A DNA stretch of 64,000 nt from Bactericera cockerelli (lineage: Eukaryota; Arthropoda; Insecta; Hemiptera; Triozidae), in the NCBI GenBank assembly GCA_024516035.1, contig CM044967.1:18698810-18762809 (forward strand), written 5' to 3'. The notes under the pieces were generated by a model. It made no database searches, was not told the origin of the DNA, and saw nothing but the letters and a program-made list of their open reading frames with translations. Position numbers and translations under genes: made by a program. This document shows positions 8,890 through 19,335 of the stretch, piece after piece (positions within the stretch are counted from its first letter, which is position 1; each line of letters begins with the position of its first letter).

Positions 8890-9065
8890 TTTCATTATTT
8901 TTATTAAATTATTTATTAGATAATAAGACATATTATGTTCATTACAAAGAATGATTACAATAAATGTATCAAAAAATGGAAACAATATAAACAAATTAAA
9001 GGAAGGAAAAAATAGATAAATATATACACAAATGTAATAACTAAAGGGCGGGGTTATTGTTTTGA
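8890..9065 (-). mobile_element. LINE 3'-end copy (family G)
   Basis: The plus strand shows TTTATTAGATAATAAGACAT, then GGAAACAATATAAAC, then CTAAAGGGCGGGGTTATTG, so the sense strand is minus. It stops before the GGGTTGGGTGG start. Further copies: 17490-17670 (+), 25478-25650 (+), 28770-28950 (-), 48300-48358 (-, short) and 53385-53570 (+). Confidence 0.55.
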
Positions 9066-9177
9066 AGACCAGTAAAAAGTAGGTAATCCCGTTATCAAAA
9101 TTAAATTTCAAATGCATTTTTCAAATATTAGGAACCTACCTACCATTTTTCTCGACTAAAATATTCCTGTAATACAA

Positions 9178-9322
9178 GTTATCATATTTGTGTTAATCAC
9201 TATCGTGATATCACAACTACTCAAACTAGCTTTACTAAATCTACGCTGAAACCGGGACTTGAACCACCGACCTCCAGGTTACAAGTCCGCTGCCTTATCG
9301 ATCAAGCTACTGAGGTCGGTAA
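9178..9322 (-). mobile_element. SINE family A copy
   Basis: Full head and body on the minus strand, including GGTTCAAGTCCCGG and the 3' end CACAAATATGATAAC. The interval 9323-9893 to its right is AT-rich with no feature I can support. Confidence 0.75.
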
Positions 9323-9899
9323 TATTCCTGTAATGTGTACAATGATTGAGAAAAATCTTTCTCTAGAAATTAAGTGTCCGAATTTTAACAGTCGACCTTG
9401 AGAACCTTTTTCAATGTCCTTTAAATACTTGTAGTTGACATAATTTAATGAAACTTCAGAACGGTTCTAAATCATAACCTATTAGCTATTAGCTTTATTG
9501 GTTCCAAATATGAGTGAATTAACTTTAAACATACCTAATGTTTGATAAAAAGTGGTTATGAAAAAATAGGTTATTTTATTATTTTTTTAATTTTATTGAT
9601 CAAAACAGAAAAGTCATTCTAGGGTTTTATGAGGACCAACTCATCAACCAGGAAAATTTCATGAACTGATATTAAAAACGGGTTGCAAATTAAAATAATA
9701 AAATTTTGTAGTTGATTAATCATTGATTTTCCAAAAACTAGGTAAAAAAAAACAAATACACCAAATAAAAAGATTTTCCGTCGAAATATGACCAATTGAC
9801 CATGCAGTTGAAAAAAACGTTAAACGCAATTAAAAAAAAAAAAATGATTTCGTTTCCAAAAATCGTGGTTTAAAAGGAAAATTGAAATTGTGTACTTAC

Positions 9900-9925
9900 G
9901 TTTTCCAGATATGCCAGCAACTAAA
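9900..9925 (-). ncRNA. Candidate non-coding first exon (5' UTR) of the decarboxylase
   Basis: The minus strand reads TTTTAGTTGCTGGCATATCT then GGAAAAC and the donor GTAAGTACA (9899-9891). There is no ATG, so it would be a 5' UTR exon. The first coding exon at 4799 begins behind a strong acceptor, so an upstream non-coding exon on this strand is required, and this is the best placed candidate. The start point is inferred from the TATA box about 30-36 bases upstream and the initiator-like TTTAGTT. No transcript evidence is available from sequence alone. Confidence 0.4.
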
Positions 9926-9950
9926 AGAGAATCTCCTTCCTGTGCTCTAG

Positions 9951-9958
9951 CTTTTATA
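9951..9958 (-). promoter_or_regulatory. TATA box upstream of candidate first exon
   Basis: The minus strand carries TTCTATAAAAGC in a non-repetitive, locally GC-richer block (9905-10015). An initiator-like TTTAGTTG lies about 36 bases downstream, and a consensus splice donor follows at 9899. The spacing is a little long for a TATA-initiator pair, so a start nearer 9927 is also possible. Confidence 0.4.
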
Positions 9959-10015
9959 GAAAATCGCTCTGGCTGTCAGCAGCCCTTGCTGCCTTGCTGA
10001 CAAATAATGTCCCTG

Positions 10016-10440
10016 AGGGATGTCTCTGAGAATCTTCATTAGAGGGAATTTTTCTGGGGATTACCGAAGAATTCTTTTGGAGATTTATATTTTTTGCTTC
10101 TCACAGTAAAAACTAAGAAGTATTTAATTAGGGGGCTATATGAAATCAAGTCATGCAATCAGATTTTTTGTTACATGAAAATGTTGAAAGCATAATTATT
10201 CATTATTGCTGTTTGTCCGATAGAGATTCTTGTTTTTTTTTTTTCTTTTTTTCACTGTGAATGACGTCCTTTTTGAGTTTATAAAACCTTTTGTTAACAA
10301 ATCGAGGTGCTTTGAAACCAAGATAGTTAAAAAAAATTACTGTAGTAAGTCTGAATATCCATGTTTTGTCGGCACCAGGGATCGAACGGTAAGAATACGT
10401 AGCGAGTGTTCACTCTCCTGTTTATTTTAGGAGAAGTTTT
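10016..10440. other. AT-rich DNA, nothing firm
   Basis: A poor tRNA-like block (TTTTGTCGGCACCAGGGATC) occurs near 10362-10385. No gene is seen. Confidence 0.3.
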
Positions 10441-10444
10441 GATT

Positions 10445-10690
10445 GATTCCAAAACAGTGGAACCTAAATGTAAGAGAACTCAAGGGACCGGAGATTTTTC
10501 TCTTTTATCCTGATTACTCTAATAGGCATCTAGTTCTCTTATACAAAGGTTTCTCTTATATCCAGGTTTCTCTTATATCCAGTTCTTTTATACCCAGGTT
10601 TCTCTTATATTCAGTTCTCTTATACCCAGGTTTCTCTTATATCCAGTTCTCCTATACCCAGGATTCTCTTATATCCAGTCGTCTTATACC
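10445..10690. repeat. Pogo-like ATATCCAG tandem block
   Basis: Starting AACCTAAATGTAAGAGAACT, the block contains about eight short repeats of CTCTTATATCCAGTT and CTTATACCCAGGTTT. It ends CCAGTTTCGATTGTAA. It is a shortened relative of the MITE at 3522-3958. The 130-codon frame here is repeat-derived. Confidence 0.55.
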
Positions 10691-10744
10691 CAGTTTCGAT
10701 TGTAATCCACATCATCTCATTTTCTGTATTATTTTACTCATCAA

Positions 10745-11500
10745 GCTAATAGCAATCCTCAGTACCACGATCGGAAAGGCTGCGGATTTTTATCCTGGAG
10801 GCCGGTTGTTCGAGTCCCAAATAATGCAAAAATAGCAAAGCCATAGTTGCAGTAATTGAAACATCACTATTGTGATTAACTCAAATCAAACACCTCGGCC
10901 GAGGTGTGAAGAACGCCTATACAAAGAAAGAGACAGCCCGGCAGAGTGTAAGGTTACGGAAAACATAGTTCCCATGCATTTCATGTACTTTCAGCCAGCG
11001 AAAAGTGCAACATGAATTTCAAAAATTGCGATTTTTATTGCAGAAATGGACTCTACGTTGAAAAATAAATTGATTTGACTTTTTGTTTGACTTCCTAGGC
11101 CAACGGGAACCCTATTTCCGAGACCCCCGAACAATCGTGAAAGACATGAAAAGATTCATAATTTTTTTTTTTTTTTTTTTCCGTTTTTTTTTTTCATACG
11201 GATCCTTTGAGACCCGACTTCGTGTCCTTAACTTGGCACTGAAGATTAAGTGAGGTGTCTAAAGTCATCAAGATATAATGGAGATGAGCCCGGACCAAAA
11301 AAAAATTCTAAATTATAAGCGGGCGGCCCATTTGGGCGGCCTCGGATTTTGGGAGCCCAAATCGGGAATTGAAGGATAATACTATTCTTAAGTGGTATCA
11401 AATGAAAGATCTTGATGAGCAGATACCAAATTTATTGATTTTATTCCTTCATCCGGTCCACTGGGTGGCACCTGGTGGCCTTTTCATTTTCTTTGGCGGA
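10745..11500. mobile_element. Degenerate SINE A, an 18-bp palindrome and an unclassified TE-like block
   Basis: 10745-10885 is an old family A SINE (GGCTGCGGATTTTTATCCTG, TTCGAGTCCC). A perfect palindrome ACACCTCGGCCGAGGTGT occupies 10890-10907. From 10910 to 11500 the DNA is more balanced in composition, with GGTATCAAATGAAAGATCTT and GGGCGGCCCATTTGGGCGGC. It reads like non-coding transposon sequence, but no terminal repeats or protein could be identified. Confidence 0.3.
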
Positions 11501-11639
11501 TAGGTACCTTCGAATCCTTAGCTTAGTGGTCAGATCTTGGCCAGTATGTATTTTTCGAGATGACCTCGCTCTCTCACTGCAAAATTTTAATGTTTAAGTT
11601 TCCAAGTATATTTAGTTAGTTCATTTTCCGTCCGTTTCT

Positions 11640-11765
11640 TCAGAAGACAACTTTGTCTATTGGTAGCAAGCTCGACCTGCAACCCAGTCAACATGGGTTC
11701 GAATCCTGGCGGAGACGAAATTTTTTAGCTCTATATTTTCACTTTGGGCTTAACGTTGTTTTGTT
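11640..11765 (+). mobile_element. tRNA-headed SINE fragment (unassigned family)
   Basis: It shows TTTGTCTATTGGTAGCAAGC, then TGGGTTCGAATCCTGGCGG. This is a plausible A-box/B-box pair about 40 bases apart. No other copy was found in the window. Confidence 0.4.
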
Positions 11766-11959
11766 TTTCCGATCTTTATATCTGATCTTCATGACGACCC
11801 CATTACCCTCGCGAGGAAAATTTTAGTAGTTGCAGAATTGGCCAATGACGTGTGGCGGCATTACGAGATTGATTTTGGACAATCATGGTTGGATGGAGAT
11901 AAAATATGATGAATTAGCTCTCATATTGTCGATGCTACTCATTAAAAGTTGTGACAAAG

Positions 11960-12100
11960 TAGTGACTTTGGCCAAGTGGGTAGCATACTAGGCTTGCACG
12001 CACGATGACTTGGGTTCGATCCCCTTTAGGGAAGTTTTTTCTCTCTGTCCATTATGTCCAGGGTACACTCATACCTCGTGAGGTATTGATAAGGGACGTC
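11960..12100 (+). mobile_element. SINE family D truncated copy
   Basis: GTGACTTTGGCCAAGTGGGT, CGCACGATGACTTGGGTTCG and CATACCTCGTGAGG match the D head and early body. The 3' half is missing. Confidence 0.6.
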
Positions 12101-12224
12101 ACCACCGTGTTTTCTCCCGCTCATGGTTTTATGAACACCTAATTGTCTCCCGTCGCGTCACTTGCATTTTTACCTGAGTTTAAATCTACATATTTTAGGC
12201 CTAGCATAAACATTATAATCGAAA

Positions 12225-12440
12225 CACCTAGGAATCATTGATGTAGACCTGAGGCATGGCCTTCTATGTATTTTTCCTAGCCATATGATAAACCCAAGAC
12301 ATGGCCTTCTATATATTTACCTAACCCTACTATAAACCCGAGGCATTGCCTTCTATGTATTATCCCTAACACTTCTATATTCCTAAGGCATGGCCTTCAA
12401 TGTATTTTACTTAAATCTACTATACACTGAAGGCATTGCC
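12225..12440. repeat. Minisatellite P, about four units
   Basis: The unit is about 50-55 bp, built from GAGGCATGGCCTTCTATGTA, TTTTACCTAACCCTACTATA and AACC. The same unit forms the array at 57925-58135, with a relic at 7050-7095. Confidence 0.7.
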
Positions 12441-13020
12441 TTTCATTAGTTAGAAATTTTTATAAAAGGTCGATTCTTATATAAAAATGATAATTTTATA
12501 GTTTTCATTTTCTTAAATACCTAATGTAAAAAAAACATGGTCCAATTTCCGGGAGAGATACTCATGGTGACCCCTACGACAAGCCGGAGAGAATTCGGGT
12601 AAGAAAAGGTCAACGGGAGAGAACTCATTACCTCACCTTGATAAGGTGATTAGTTGATTACAAATTAATTTCTTTGTCATTTATAAATCCAGGTGTTTCA
12701 GTGTCCCTCATAGGAGGTCTATTCAGGAGGCTCCGAGGTCTATTCAGCATTGAAAGATAAACCTAATCATGTGGAGTATAGAATCAAAAGGTCTTGCATT
12801 GCAAATTTATATATTATTTACTCACTTTGGGGACGCAGGGGGCCAAATCTGTGATCCAAATACATATTGACCTTAGAATAATTAAATACCTACTACTTAA
12901 ACTATATCTTAAAAAAAAGACAACTTGGTACATTCACATTTTCCCAGCTTATTTAATTTTGTTATTCATAATGTTTCAGTAGTGTATGAACCTATATTTT
13001 CGTACAAAAAGAACTGATAT
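12441..13020. other. AT-rich DNA, no feature
   Basis: No gene or repeat structure can be supported. A chance 62-codon frame at 12794-12982 has no start context or recognisable sequence. Confidence 0.3.
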
Positions 13021-13560
13021 CCCCCCAAAAACACCACTTCGTGGTTAAAAAAAGAAGAACGCCTCACTCAAAAGAATGATTATAATTAGCTAAAAATAAA
13101 TGATATCAAATTGAGAACACCTTACCCCTTCTCTTTCTATATCTCTGCACTCCTCTGTGTTTTTATTCCTCTTATGTTTATCTTTCTTTATCCTTTCTAG
13201 GGGTCATCCCAAACTTGATTTCTCTTTAAATTTACTTGTTGCACGGCAATAAAAAATGGCGGTCGTGGTGTAATTTTCTCGATTCAAATCAAATAAGTTC
13301 AGAAAAATCATACTCTGACAGCCAAATTTTATTGCCGTGCAACAAGTAAATTTAAAGAGAAATCAAGTTTGGGATGACCCCTAGAAAGGATAAAGAAAGA
13401 TAAACATAAGAGGAATAAATTCACAGAGGAGTGCAGAGATATAGAAAGAGAAGGGGTAAGGTGTTCTCAATTTGATATCATTTATTTTTAGCTAATTATA
13501 ATCATTCTTTTGAGTGAGGCGTTCTTCTTTTTTTAACCACGAAGTGGTGTTTTTGGGGGG
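13021..13560. mobile_element. 540-bp foldback element with 234-bp near-perfect arms
   Basis: The left arm (13021-13254) begins CCCCCCAAAAACACCACTTC. The right arm (13327-13560) is its reverse complement and ends GAAGTGGTGTTTTTGGGGGG. Only a few mismatches are visible, at about 13160 versus 13420. The loop of 72 bases (13255-13326) is unrelated to the arms. No coding capacity and no clear target duplication were seen. The low divergence between arms means recent insertion or gene conversion. Confidence 0.85.
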
Positions 13561-13561
13561 T

Positions 13562-13800
13562 AAGTATAACATTTCACTTCCGAGAAATTTCCAATATTAG
13601 AAATCGGAACTATCGGAACTATTTTCCTCCGATTCCAATTTTTTTCATCTTTTTGGATGCTTCATAAACTCCTGAGCAACTTTGGTTTTATGTCTGTCTG
13701 TATGATACATTCCTCAGAAACTATTAAACGGAATTTGACGAAATTTTGTACTCATATAGGCGAAATTCTGTAGATGGTCCCATTACAATTTCACCAACTT
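13562..13800. mobile_element. Repeat family K fragment
   Basis: Contains CTTCCGAGAAATTTCCAATA, TTTTGGATGCTTCATAAACT, TCTGTCTGTATGATACATTC and ATTCTGTAGATGGTCCCATT. The same words recur, in reverse order and strand, at 41860-42200 and 55000-55200. The TTCCGAGAAATTTCTAATAT word also occurs at 30740-30790. The class is unknown. Confidence 0.45.
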
Positions 13801-14034
13801 CGCACTAGCGGTTCTGGTTAATAGAGACCGTGTGCAATGTATTTTTACTGTACCGTGCTATATCATCAAAATAGTCTGCAAAATCAAAATACTCGGAGAA
13901 ACAGCCATCTCCACATAAAGTCAACGAAAAATTTATTGAAAAACCCTTTCCTGGAAAAGCCTTTAATTTTGTATTGTACCTCTTTCCCAGTTTTTTTTTA
14001 TAACTCATACAGGACCCTTAACATCCAAGTGCAG

Positions 14035-14100
14035 ATCAAAAAACTCCCTGCTCCGCTGGGGATCGAACCTAGCGCTCTAACTCACTTGGCCACGGTGACT
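14035..14100 (-). mobile_element. SINE family D head fragment
   Basis: CTCCGCTGGGGATCGAACCT and TTGGCCACGGTGACTG on the plus strand are the reverse complement of the D head. Confidence 0.55.
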
Positions 14101-14239
14101 GCGAATTACATTAAATTTATACTTATTACTATTTAAATTTTTGTGTCATGTTATTTATGACCCATCATAAACTTGTCACAAAACTGTCAGGACAACAAAG
14201 GTTTGCTGTTTTTCGACTTAAAATAAATAGATACCTGTT

Positions 14240-14570
14240 TTAGATCATGAAGTAAGTTGCCATGAAACAGTAAAGTGTGCTCCACAACACCTCTTCTTTC
14301 TATCATCCTGCTGCCACCTAGTGGATTTTTCAGGAAACTTTTCAACACTACTCTTGACATTAGTTTTCGAAGAGTTGAAGTACAGCCGTTTCAGCAGTTC
14401 TAAATAGTTCCTCGCTTCACCGGTAGAGGGCGCCGAAAGTTTAGGTTTTTGTCGACAATGTTGGCATGCAGCAGAACTCGTGCAAGGACATGATCGATAC
14501 TGCATGCATGCAACCCACTTGCCGCCCCCGCTGGCTAAGGAAACTTAAGTATCCACAATTTGTTGGAGCA
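14240..14570 (-). other. Unique GC-richer block with two CTCF-like motifs and an 86-codon frame
   Basis: This non-repetitive island stands out from its AT-rich surroundings. The minus strand has CCACTAGGTGGCAGC at 14324-14310, a full match to the vertebrate-type CTCF core CCANNAGRKGGCRS. The plus strand has CCGGTAGAGGGCGCC at 14420-14434, one mismatch from the same core. A minus-strand frame (14505-14245) is cysteine- and lysine-rich and matches no family I know. The block could be a regulatory or insulator element, a 5' exon, or both. Confidence 0.35.
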
Positions 14571-15277
14571 TGCGCCGCGAAATTAAAATTTTATTCATTT
14601 TTTTTTGGAGCGCTCATCTGTCGAAAAGAACTTCCTTAGAAGTTACGAAAATGCGGATGCAAAGAGACAAACCTGAAACAAAGTTGTATGAAAGTCAAGA
14701 TTTATGCAATTCCAAAAAACTCTTGTAGTTTTATTTATTATTTTAAAATATGTAGCTACTTGACTTGAAAAAAACTGGTCGAAGACAATTGTTTTGTCAT
14801 GAGTCACATGCCAAAAGGAGGAGATTATGTCGGCATTGACGGCGCTTTTTGTGGCTTTTTTGGAAACTATTTTATTTATTTTATCACATAGCTAAAAAGA
14901 AATTCAGTTTGGTGCTCGTAGGAAATGCAAGGGAAAAGGTTAAAGCGCAGGGGGAGGAGAAAATTGTTATTTTTGAGGAAGAGGGTTGGGGAGGGAGCGA
15001 AATCGATAGCGGGCGAAATGTGGCGGAGGATCACAAGCGGGTTTTTCCCTTCCAAGGTGAAAGAACTCCACGGCAGGAGTGTCTGAGGTTGAAAAAAATC
15101 CCGAATCGTTCCTCCTACGTTCCTTATGAAATGATTAAAAAAGTGATAAAAAAACTTGCTGTAAAAAAAAATATCAAGAGCTGAAAAATACTGCTAGAAA
15201 ATATTCAAATATTTTCGGTTGTTTGTTTGTTTGTTTTTTTTTTTTCTTTTCTTTTCTTCTTCTAAGTTTAAGTTTAA
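14571..15277. other. AT-rich DNA with one repeat fragment
   Basis: 15046-15125 (CCAAGGTGAAAGAACTCCAC ... AATCGTTCCTCCTACG) is similar to the reverse complement of 16293-16378, so part of the 111-codon plus-strand frame here is repeat. I do not call that frame a gene. Confidence 0.4.
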
Positions 15278-15395
15278 GTTATCATATTTGTCACTTTCGT
15301 AGTTTTACTAAATCTACGCTGAAACCGGGACTTGAACCATCGACCTGCAGGTTACAAGTCCGTCGCCTTATCGATCAATCAAGATACTGAGGTCC
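15278..15395 (-). mobile_element. SINE family A copy
   Basis: The minus strand shows GGTTCAAGTCCCGGTTTCAG and GTAGATTTAGTAAAAC. The 3' end is shortened. Confidence 0.7.
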
Positions 15396-15774
15396 GTTAG
15401 ATGGTTACTTCTTCAAATTAGGATCTTATTCATTATATCATGTATTGTCGACCAAAACTAGGATGTCCCACTAGGCCAACAGATCGTCCCAAACTATGGT
15501 AACAGCTTTATTTTTCAAAGATCTTTTCGTAAAAATAAAAATTCATGGCTTAATTTGACTGGTCATTTTATTTTCATACTGCAAATTTGTTTTCAAAGAA
15601 TGCCCGTGCTCCTCGTGAAAACTAGACTGGGTTAAAGGCGGGTTTATTTAACTCAGTTTTCACCATTTTTTCTACCATTGATTTTTATTTACTATTACCT
15701 ATAAGGTGTAGAAATTGAGCTGATAACATTTCTGGTTTTAAAATCTTGTTGAGGGATTAAAGGATTGAGAATAA

Positions 15775-15925
15775 GAGCCAAGTTATAAAATGGATTACAA
15801 AAAGAAAAGAGTTAATTGTCCCTCAATTTGATCTTTCCACCAATCACAGCTCACTATAATCCAACTTGATGATCAGTGTACCTTTAGCTATGTTGTCATC
15901 TTATTTTATAATTTGGCCCTAGGAA
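15775..15925. mobile_element. Short TIR element (AGGGCCAAATTAT type)
   Basis: The left end is AAGAGCCAAGTTATAAAATG and the right end is ATTTTATAATTTGGCCCTAG, in inverted orientation. Relatives with the same ends occur at 43060-43155 and 55790-56407. Confidence 0.5.
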
Positions 15926-15947
15926 CAAAATAAAGGTCCAAGTTTTC

Positions 15948-16290
15948 TGTGATAATCACAATCAAATTACTAAAACTCGCTTTACCAAATATTTGCTAAA
16001 CTTGGGACTTGAACCACCGAGCCCCAGTTAACGAGTCCGCCGCCTAATTGATGAAGCTCCCGAGGTCGGTTTATTGTAATAATACTAATAATATCGGCTT
16101 TTTTATACTGCCCTATTAGGACTATTAAGTCCCATTATTTCAGCATAAAGCCCAACACGTATTATTATGGGGTAAAAATTCCAAATGGGTGGATAACTTG
16201 TCATGTCCCGGCTGGGGTTTGAACCCGCGACCTCTGGAATCTCTGGTTTCACAGAGTGCCGCCTTTACCACTGAGCTAACGGGACAGACA
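15948..16290 (-). mobile_element. SINE A copy followed by SINE C copy
   Basis: 15948-16070 is a diverged family A SINE (ACTTGAACCACCGAGCCCCA). 16075-16290 is a full family C SINE in the same orientation, with TTTCACAGAGTGCCGCC and GGTTTGAACCCGCGACC. The two abut with little between them. Confidence 0.65.
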
Positions 16291-16429
16291 TTGTAGGAAC
16301 GATTTTTAATTTCAAACCTCAGTTGTTTCCTGGTGTGAAGCGAAGTTCTTTCACCTTGGTAAGGAACACCCCATTGCAAATTTTCTACATCATTCGCCTG
16401 ATATCGATTACGTCTCTTCCTCGTCTCTC

Positions 16430-17110
16430 CTACCCGAAATTTATCTCCCCTCTCCGTCCCTCTCTATCCCTTTTTACTACCCCTCTATGTCCCTTTCAGT
16501 CCCTTTCAGTCCCTCTCTATCCCTTTTTACTACCCCTCTATGTCCCTTTCAGTCCCTCTCCATCCCTTTCAGTCCCTCTCTATCCCTTTCCGTCCCTCTC
16601 CATCCCTCTCTATCCCTCACAGAGCTCTAGCCGTTTCTCCTACACTCACCACTTCTACTAGTTTTTGAAATTTAACTCTCCCTTGCTACGTCGCTATAAC
16701 TATTTCTTCCTGCTCTCTCTCTCTCTCTATATCTGACTCCTGTTTCTTTTCCTGTTTTTATTCTCTGTCTTTCTTCGCTCTGTTTATGTCTGACTCCTGT
16801 TTTTATTCTTTGTCTTTCTTCTCTCTCTCTATGTCTGACTCCTGTTTCTTTTCCTGTTTTTATTCTCTGTCTTTCTTCGCTCTGTTTATGTCTGACTCCT
16901 GTTTTTATTCTCTGTCTTTCTTCTTTCTCTTTGTGACTGACTCCTGTTTTTTTCTGTTTTTATTCTCTGTCTTTCTTCTCTCTCTTCATGTCTGACTCCT
17001 GTTTCTTTTCCTGTTTTTATTCTCTGTCTTTCTTCTCTCTCTTTATGTCTGACTCCTCTTTCTTTTCCTGTTTTTATTCTCTGTCTTTCTTCTCTCTCTC
17101 TCTCTCTCTG
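16430..17110. repeat. CT-rich minisatellites
   Basis: 16440-16620 is built from CCCTCTCTATCCC and CCCTTTCAGT words. 16725-17100 is a tandem array of six or seven units of about 49-60 bp with TGTCTGACTCCTGTTTCTTT and CTGTTTTTATTCTCTGTCTT. The serine/phenylalanine-rich frames (16786-17209) are produced by the repeat. Confidence 0.8.
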
Positions 17111-17167
17111 TTTTTATCTTTCTGTTTTATCCCTGTTCCTCTCCTCTATATCTGTCTCTCTCGCTCA

Positions 17168-17345
17168 ATGTATACCGGTAGCTCAGTGTTCAAGGCGTCC
17201 GTCTGTTGATCCAGATGTCGCAGGTTCGAAACCCAGGCGGGACATGACAAGTTAATCTCCCATTTGGAATTTTGTACACATACTAATACGCCTTTGGCTT
17301 AATGCTGGTGTAATAAGACTGATTAGTCCAAGTCGGTCAGATAGT
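17168..17345 (+). mobile_element. SINE family C copy
   Basis: The head is TACCGGTAGCTCAGTGTTCA with GGTTCGAAACCCAGGCGGGA. The body has TTTGTACACATACTAATACG. It is sandwiched between CT microsatellites (17100-17165 and 17345-17462). Confidence 0.65.
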
Positions 17346-17408
17346 TCTCTTTTTTTTTCTATCTCTGTCTCTCTTCTCTATCTCTATCTCTCTCTTTCTC
17401 TTTCTCTT

Positions 17409-17462
<54 letters not shown>
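17345..17462. repeat. CT microsatellite
   Basis: Nearly pure (TC)n at 17415-17461, with imperfect CTCTTT repeats before it. Confidence 0.9.
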
Positions 17463-17465
<3 letters not shown>

Positions 17466-17489
17466 CAGTGATCATATCCCGGTAGATAA

Positions 17490-17670
17490 CGGTTGGGTGG
17501 AAGAGATTACCACAGGCAATAACCCCGCCCTTTAGGTAGGACATTAGCTTTATTCTCTTTTTTGTTCTTGTTTCTTTGTTCAATCTATAGATATTTTTTC
17601 TTTATAATTTCATTGTATTGTACTGTAAATATCGTTTTTTGTCTATACCTAATAAAGCGTAATATAATAA
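17490..17670 (+). mobile_element. LINE 3'-end copy (family G), complete start
   Basis: Begins GGTTGGGTGGAAGAGATTAC, then CAATAACCCCGCCC, and ends CCTAATAAAGCGTAATATAA. This copy shows the shared 5' truncation point of the family. Confidence 0.6.
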
Positions 17671-17674
17671 TAAG

Positions 17675-18125
17675 TGGACAAGGCGTGGGTAATTGAGAGA
17701 ACTTGGGATGTGGGTTCGAAACCCAGCCTGGGACATCCCATGTTATAATAATAATTTTTGACCACATAATAATACGTCTCGGGAAAAACTAAAGAGTAAA
17801 GGGCGCGTTTTCTTTTTTAGGCCCAAATTATTACAACATAAGATTACAACAAAGAAAACCGTCTCTCAAGTCAGACTATAGTGCTCTGTGGCCGACCTCA
17901 GTAGCTTGATCAATAAGGCGGCGGACTTGTAACCTGGAGGTCGGTGTTTCAAGTCCCGGATTCAGCGTAGATTTGGTAAAGCGAGTTTGAGTGGTTGTGG
18001 TATCACGAGAGTGATTAACACAAATATAACTTGAGAAAAAGTCTTGGGATTCTTGAATTTACTTATGGTGTAATGGTTCTACGAGTAGTCGGGCAGTATA
18101 AATAAGAAAGATAATATTATTATTT
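17675..18125 (+). mobile_element. SINE C fragment, SINE A copy and C tail
   Basis: 17675-17790 has GGGTTCGAAACCCAGCC and the C body. 17892-18030 is a full family A SINE. 18045-18125 carries the C-type 3' end (AATGGTTCTACGAGTAGTCG, GGCAGTATAAATAAG). The A copy probably inserted into an older C copy. Confidence 0.55.
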
Positions 18126-19304
18126 ATGTCTGTCTCCCATTTCTATCCCTGTCTCTCTCCTCCTTTTCTTGTCTCCCTTCTTCTCACATTTCCTCAGCTC
18201 TCCTCATTGAAATTCTAAAACTATGTAGCTTCCTCTTTTCTCCTTGCTAATCAACGAACATCTTTTCTCCGACGCATAATTCTGTTCCTAACTCTTTCAT
18301 TCATTACAAAATTGTAATAAATATGTATTTGTATTTATTTTCCGCCATCTCGCTTTCTTTGAAAATCCTGTGGTGTTATGCCAATCTCAATGAAACGTTA
18401 GCTAGTGCGGGATAAAGGTAAGGTAGATATCACCCATAAGGTGCCTAAAAGACAATTACTAATTTAAAATAACTTACTTACTTTATTGTGACGACGGCCT
18501 TAACAATTATTAATTTAAAATTATGCTTTGTTAATAATTTTACTGCCTACATTCGTGATTTAGGACTTTTATCCGGCCGGCAAAACTCGGTCGAACTTAT
18601 GGCAGGTCTTGGCAGCTATTGATACAAATGGTGACATACGTATGAGTCTGTCAGTCAAAACAATAAAGTGAGAAGTCCAACGAATTCCCAAGCTCATGCC
18701 TGGATTGCCAAAGAAACGCCTTGACTATGACCAATGTAAGATGGTGTAGACTAAGGTGGTAGAAAGACCAGCAAGCTGTAACAAGTAGTATAACTTCTTA
18801 CTTTTCTGTTTTTGAAAGATAGGAACTAACTGGATTGCAGACCTTAAGTTGTTGTTAAATTCAGCCATATAGAAATCTATTTCTCCTCCTTAAGGAGGAG
18901 GCCCATGCTCCGTAAGGGGTGCCGAAGGGCTTATTATTATTATTATTCTTTATCATTGGTTTTGAAATGGACGATTTCTTGCAAAGTTCATTTCTAAGGG
19001 TTTAACGTGACTAAACACTAATTTTGATAGCTTACTCTAAACTCTTCGAAAGTCCCGAATCGACTATTTGTTCATAAGATAAGAATGAGTGATCAGTCAG
19101 TAAAAACATAAAAGTGAGAAGTTCTACTAGATGATGAATTTTATTGTGAGAGCATTCCTACCTATCGGATGACATGACCCCGTCATTAGTTTCCCGTGTG
19201 GAAACTCAATTATTAATCAATTCCGTTGACTTTCACATAATTCCCCAACAAACATGCATATCAACTTGAAAGCTTGTAAGGCATGAAGAGAAAGTTTTTT
19301 TCAG
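18126..19304. other. Mostly unique AT-rich DNA
   Basis: A perfect palindrome CTCCTCCTTAAGGAGGAG lies at about 18883-18900. Family L words occur at 18664-18690, 18788-18812 and 19102-19130. No gene is seen. The ATTATT run at 18934-18948 may be a SINE tail. Confidence 0.35.
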
Positions 19305-19335
19305 CTTTCCAAACGCAAGCGTATAGGAGGCTCGG
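19305..19335 (+). CDS. Candidate 31-base micro-exon of an unrecognised plus-strand gene
   Basis: A strong acceptor (AGAGAAAGTTTTTTTCAG, ending 19304) and a consensus donor (GTAAGTATTT from 19336) bracket 31 bases. In phase 0 the bases read LSKRKRIGGS plus one base, open throughout. The outgoing phase fits the incoming phase of the candidate exon at 21777. Splice signals this good at such spacing are unusual by chance, but no homology is recognised. The call rests on signals alone. Confidence 0.3.
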
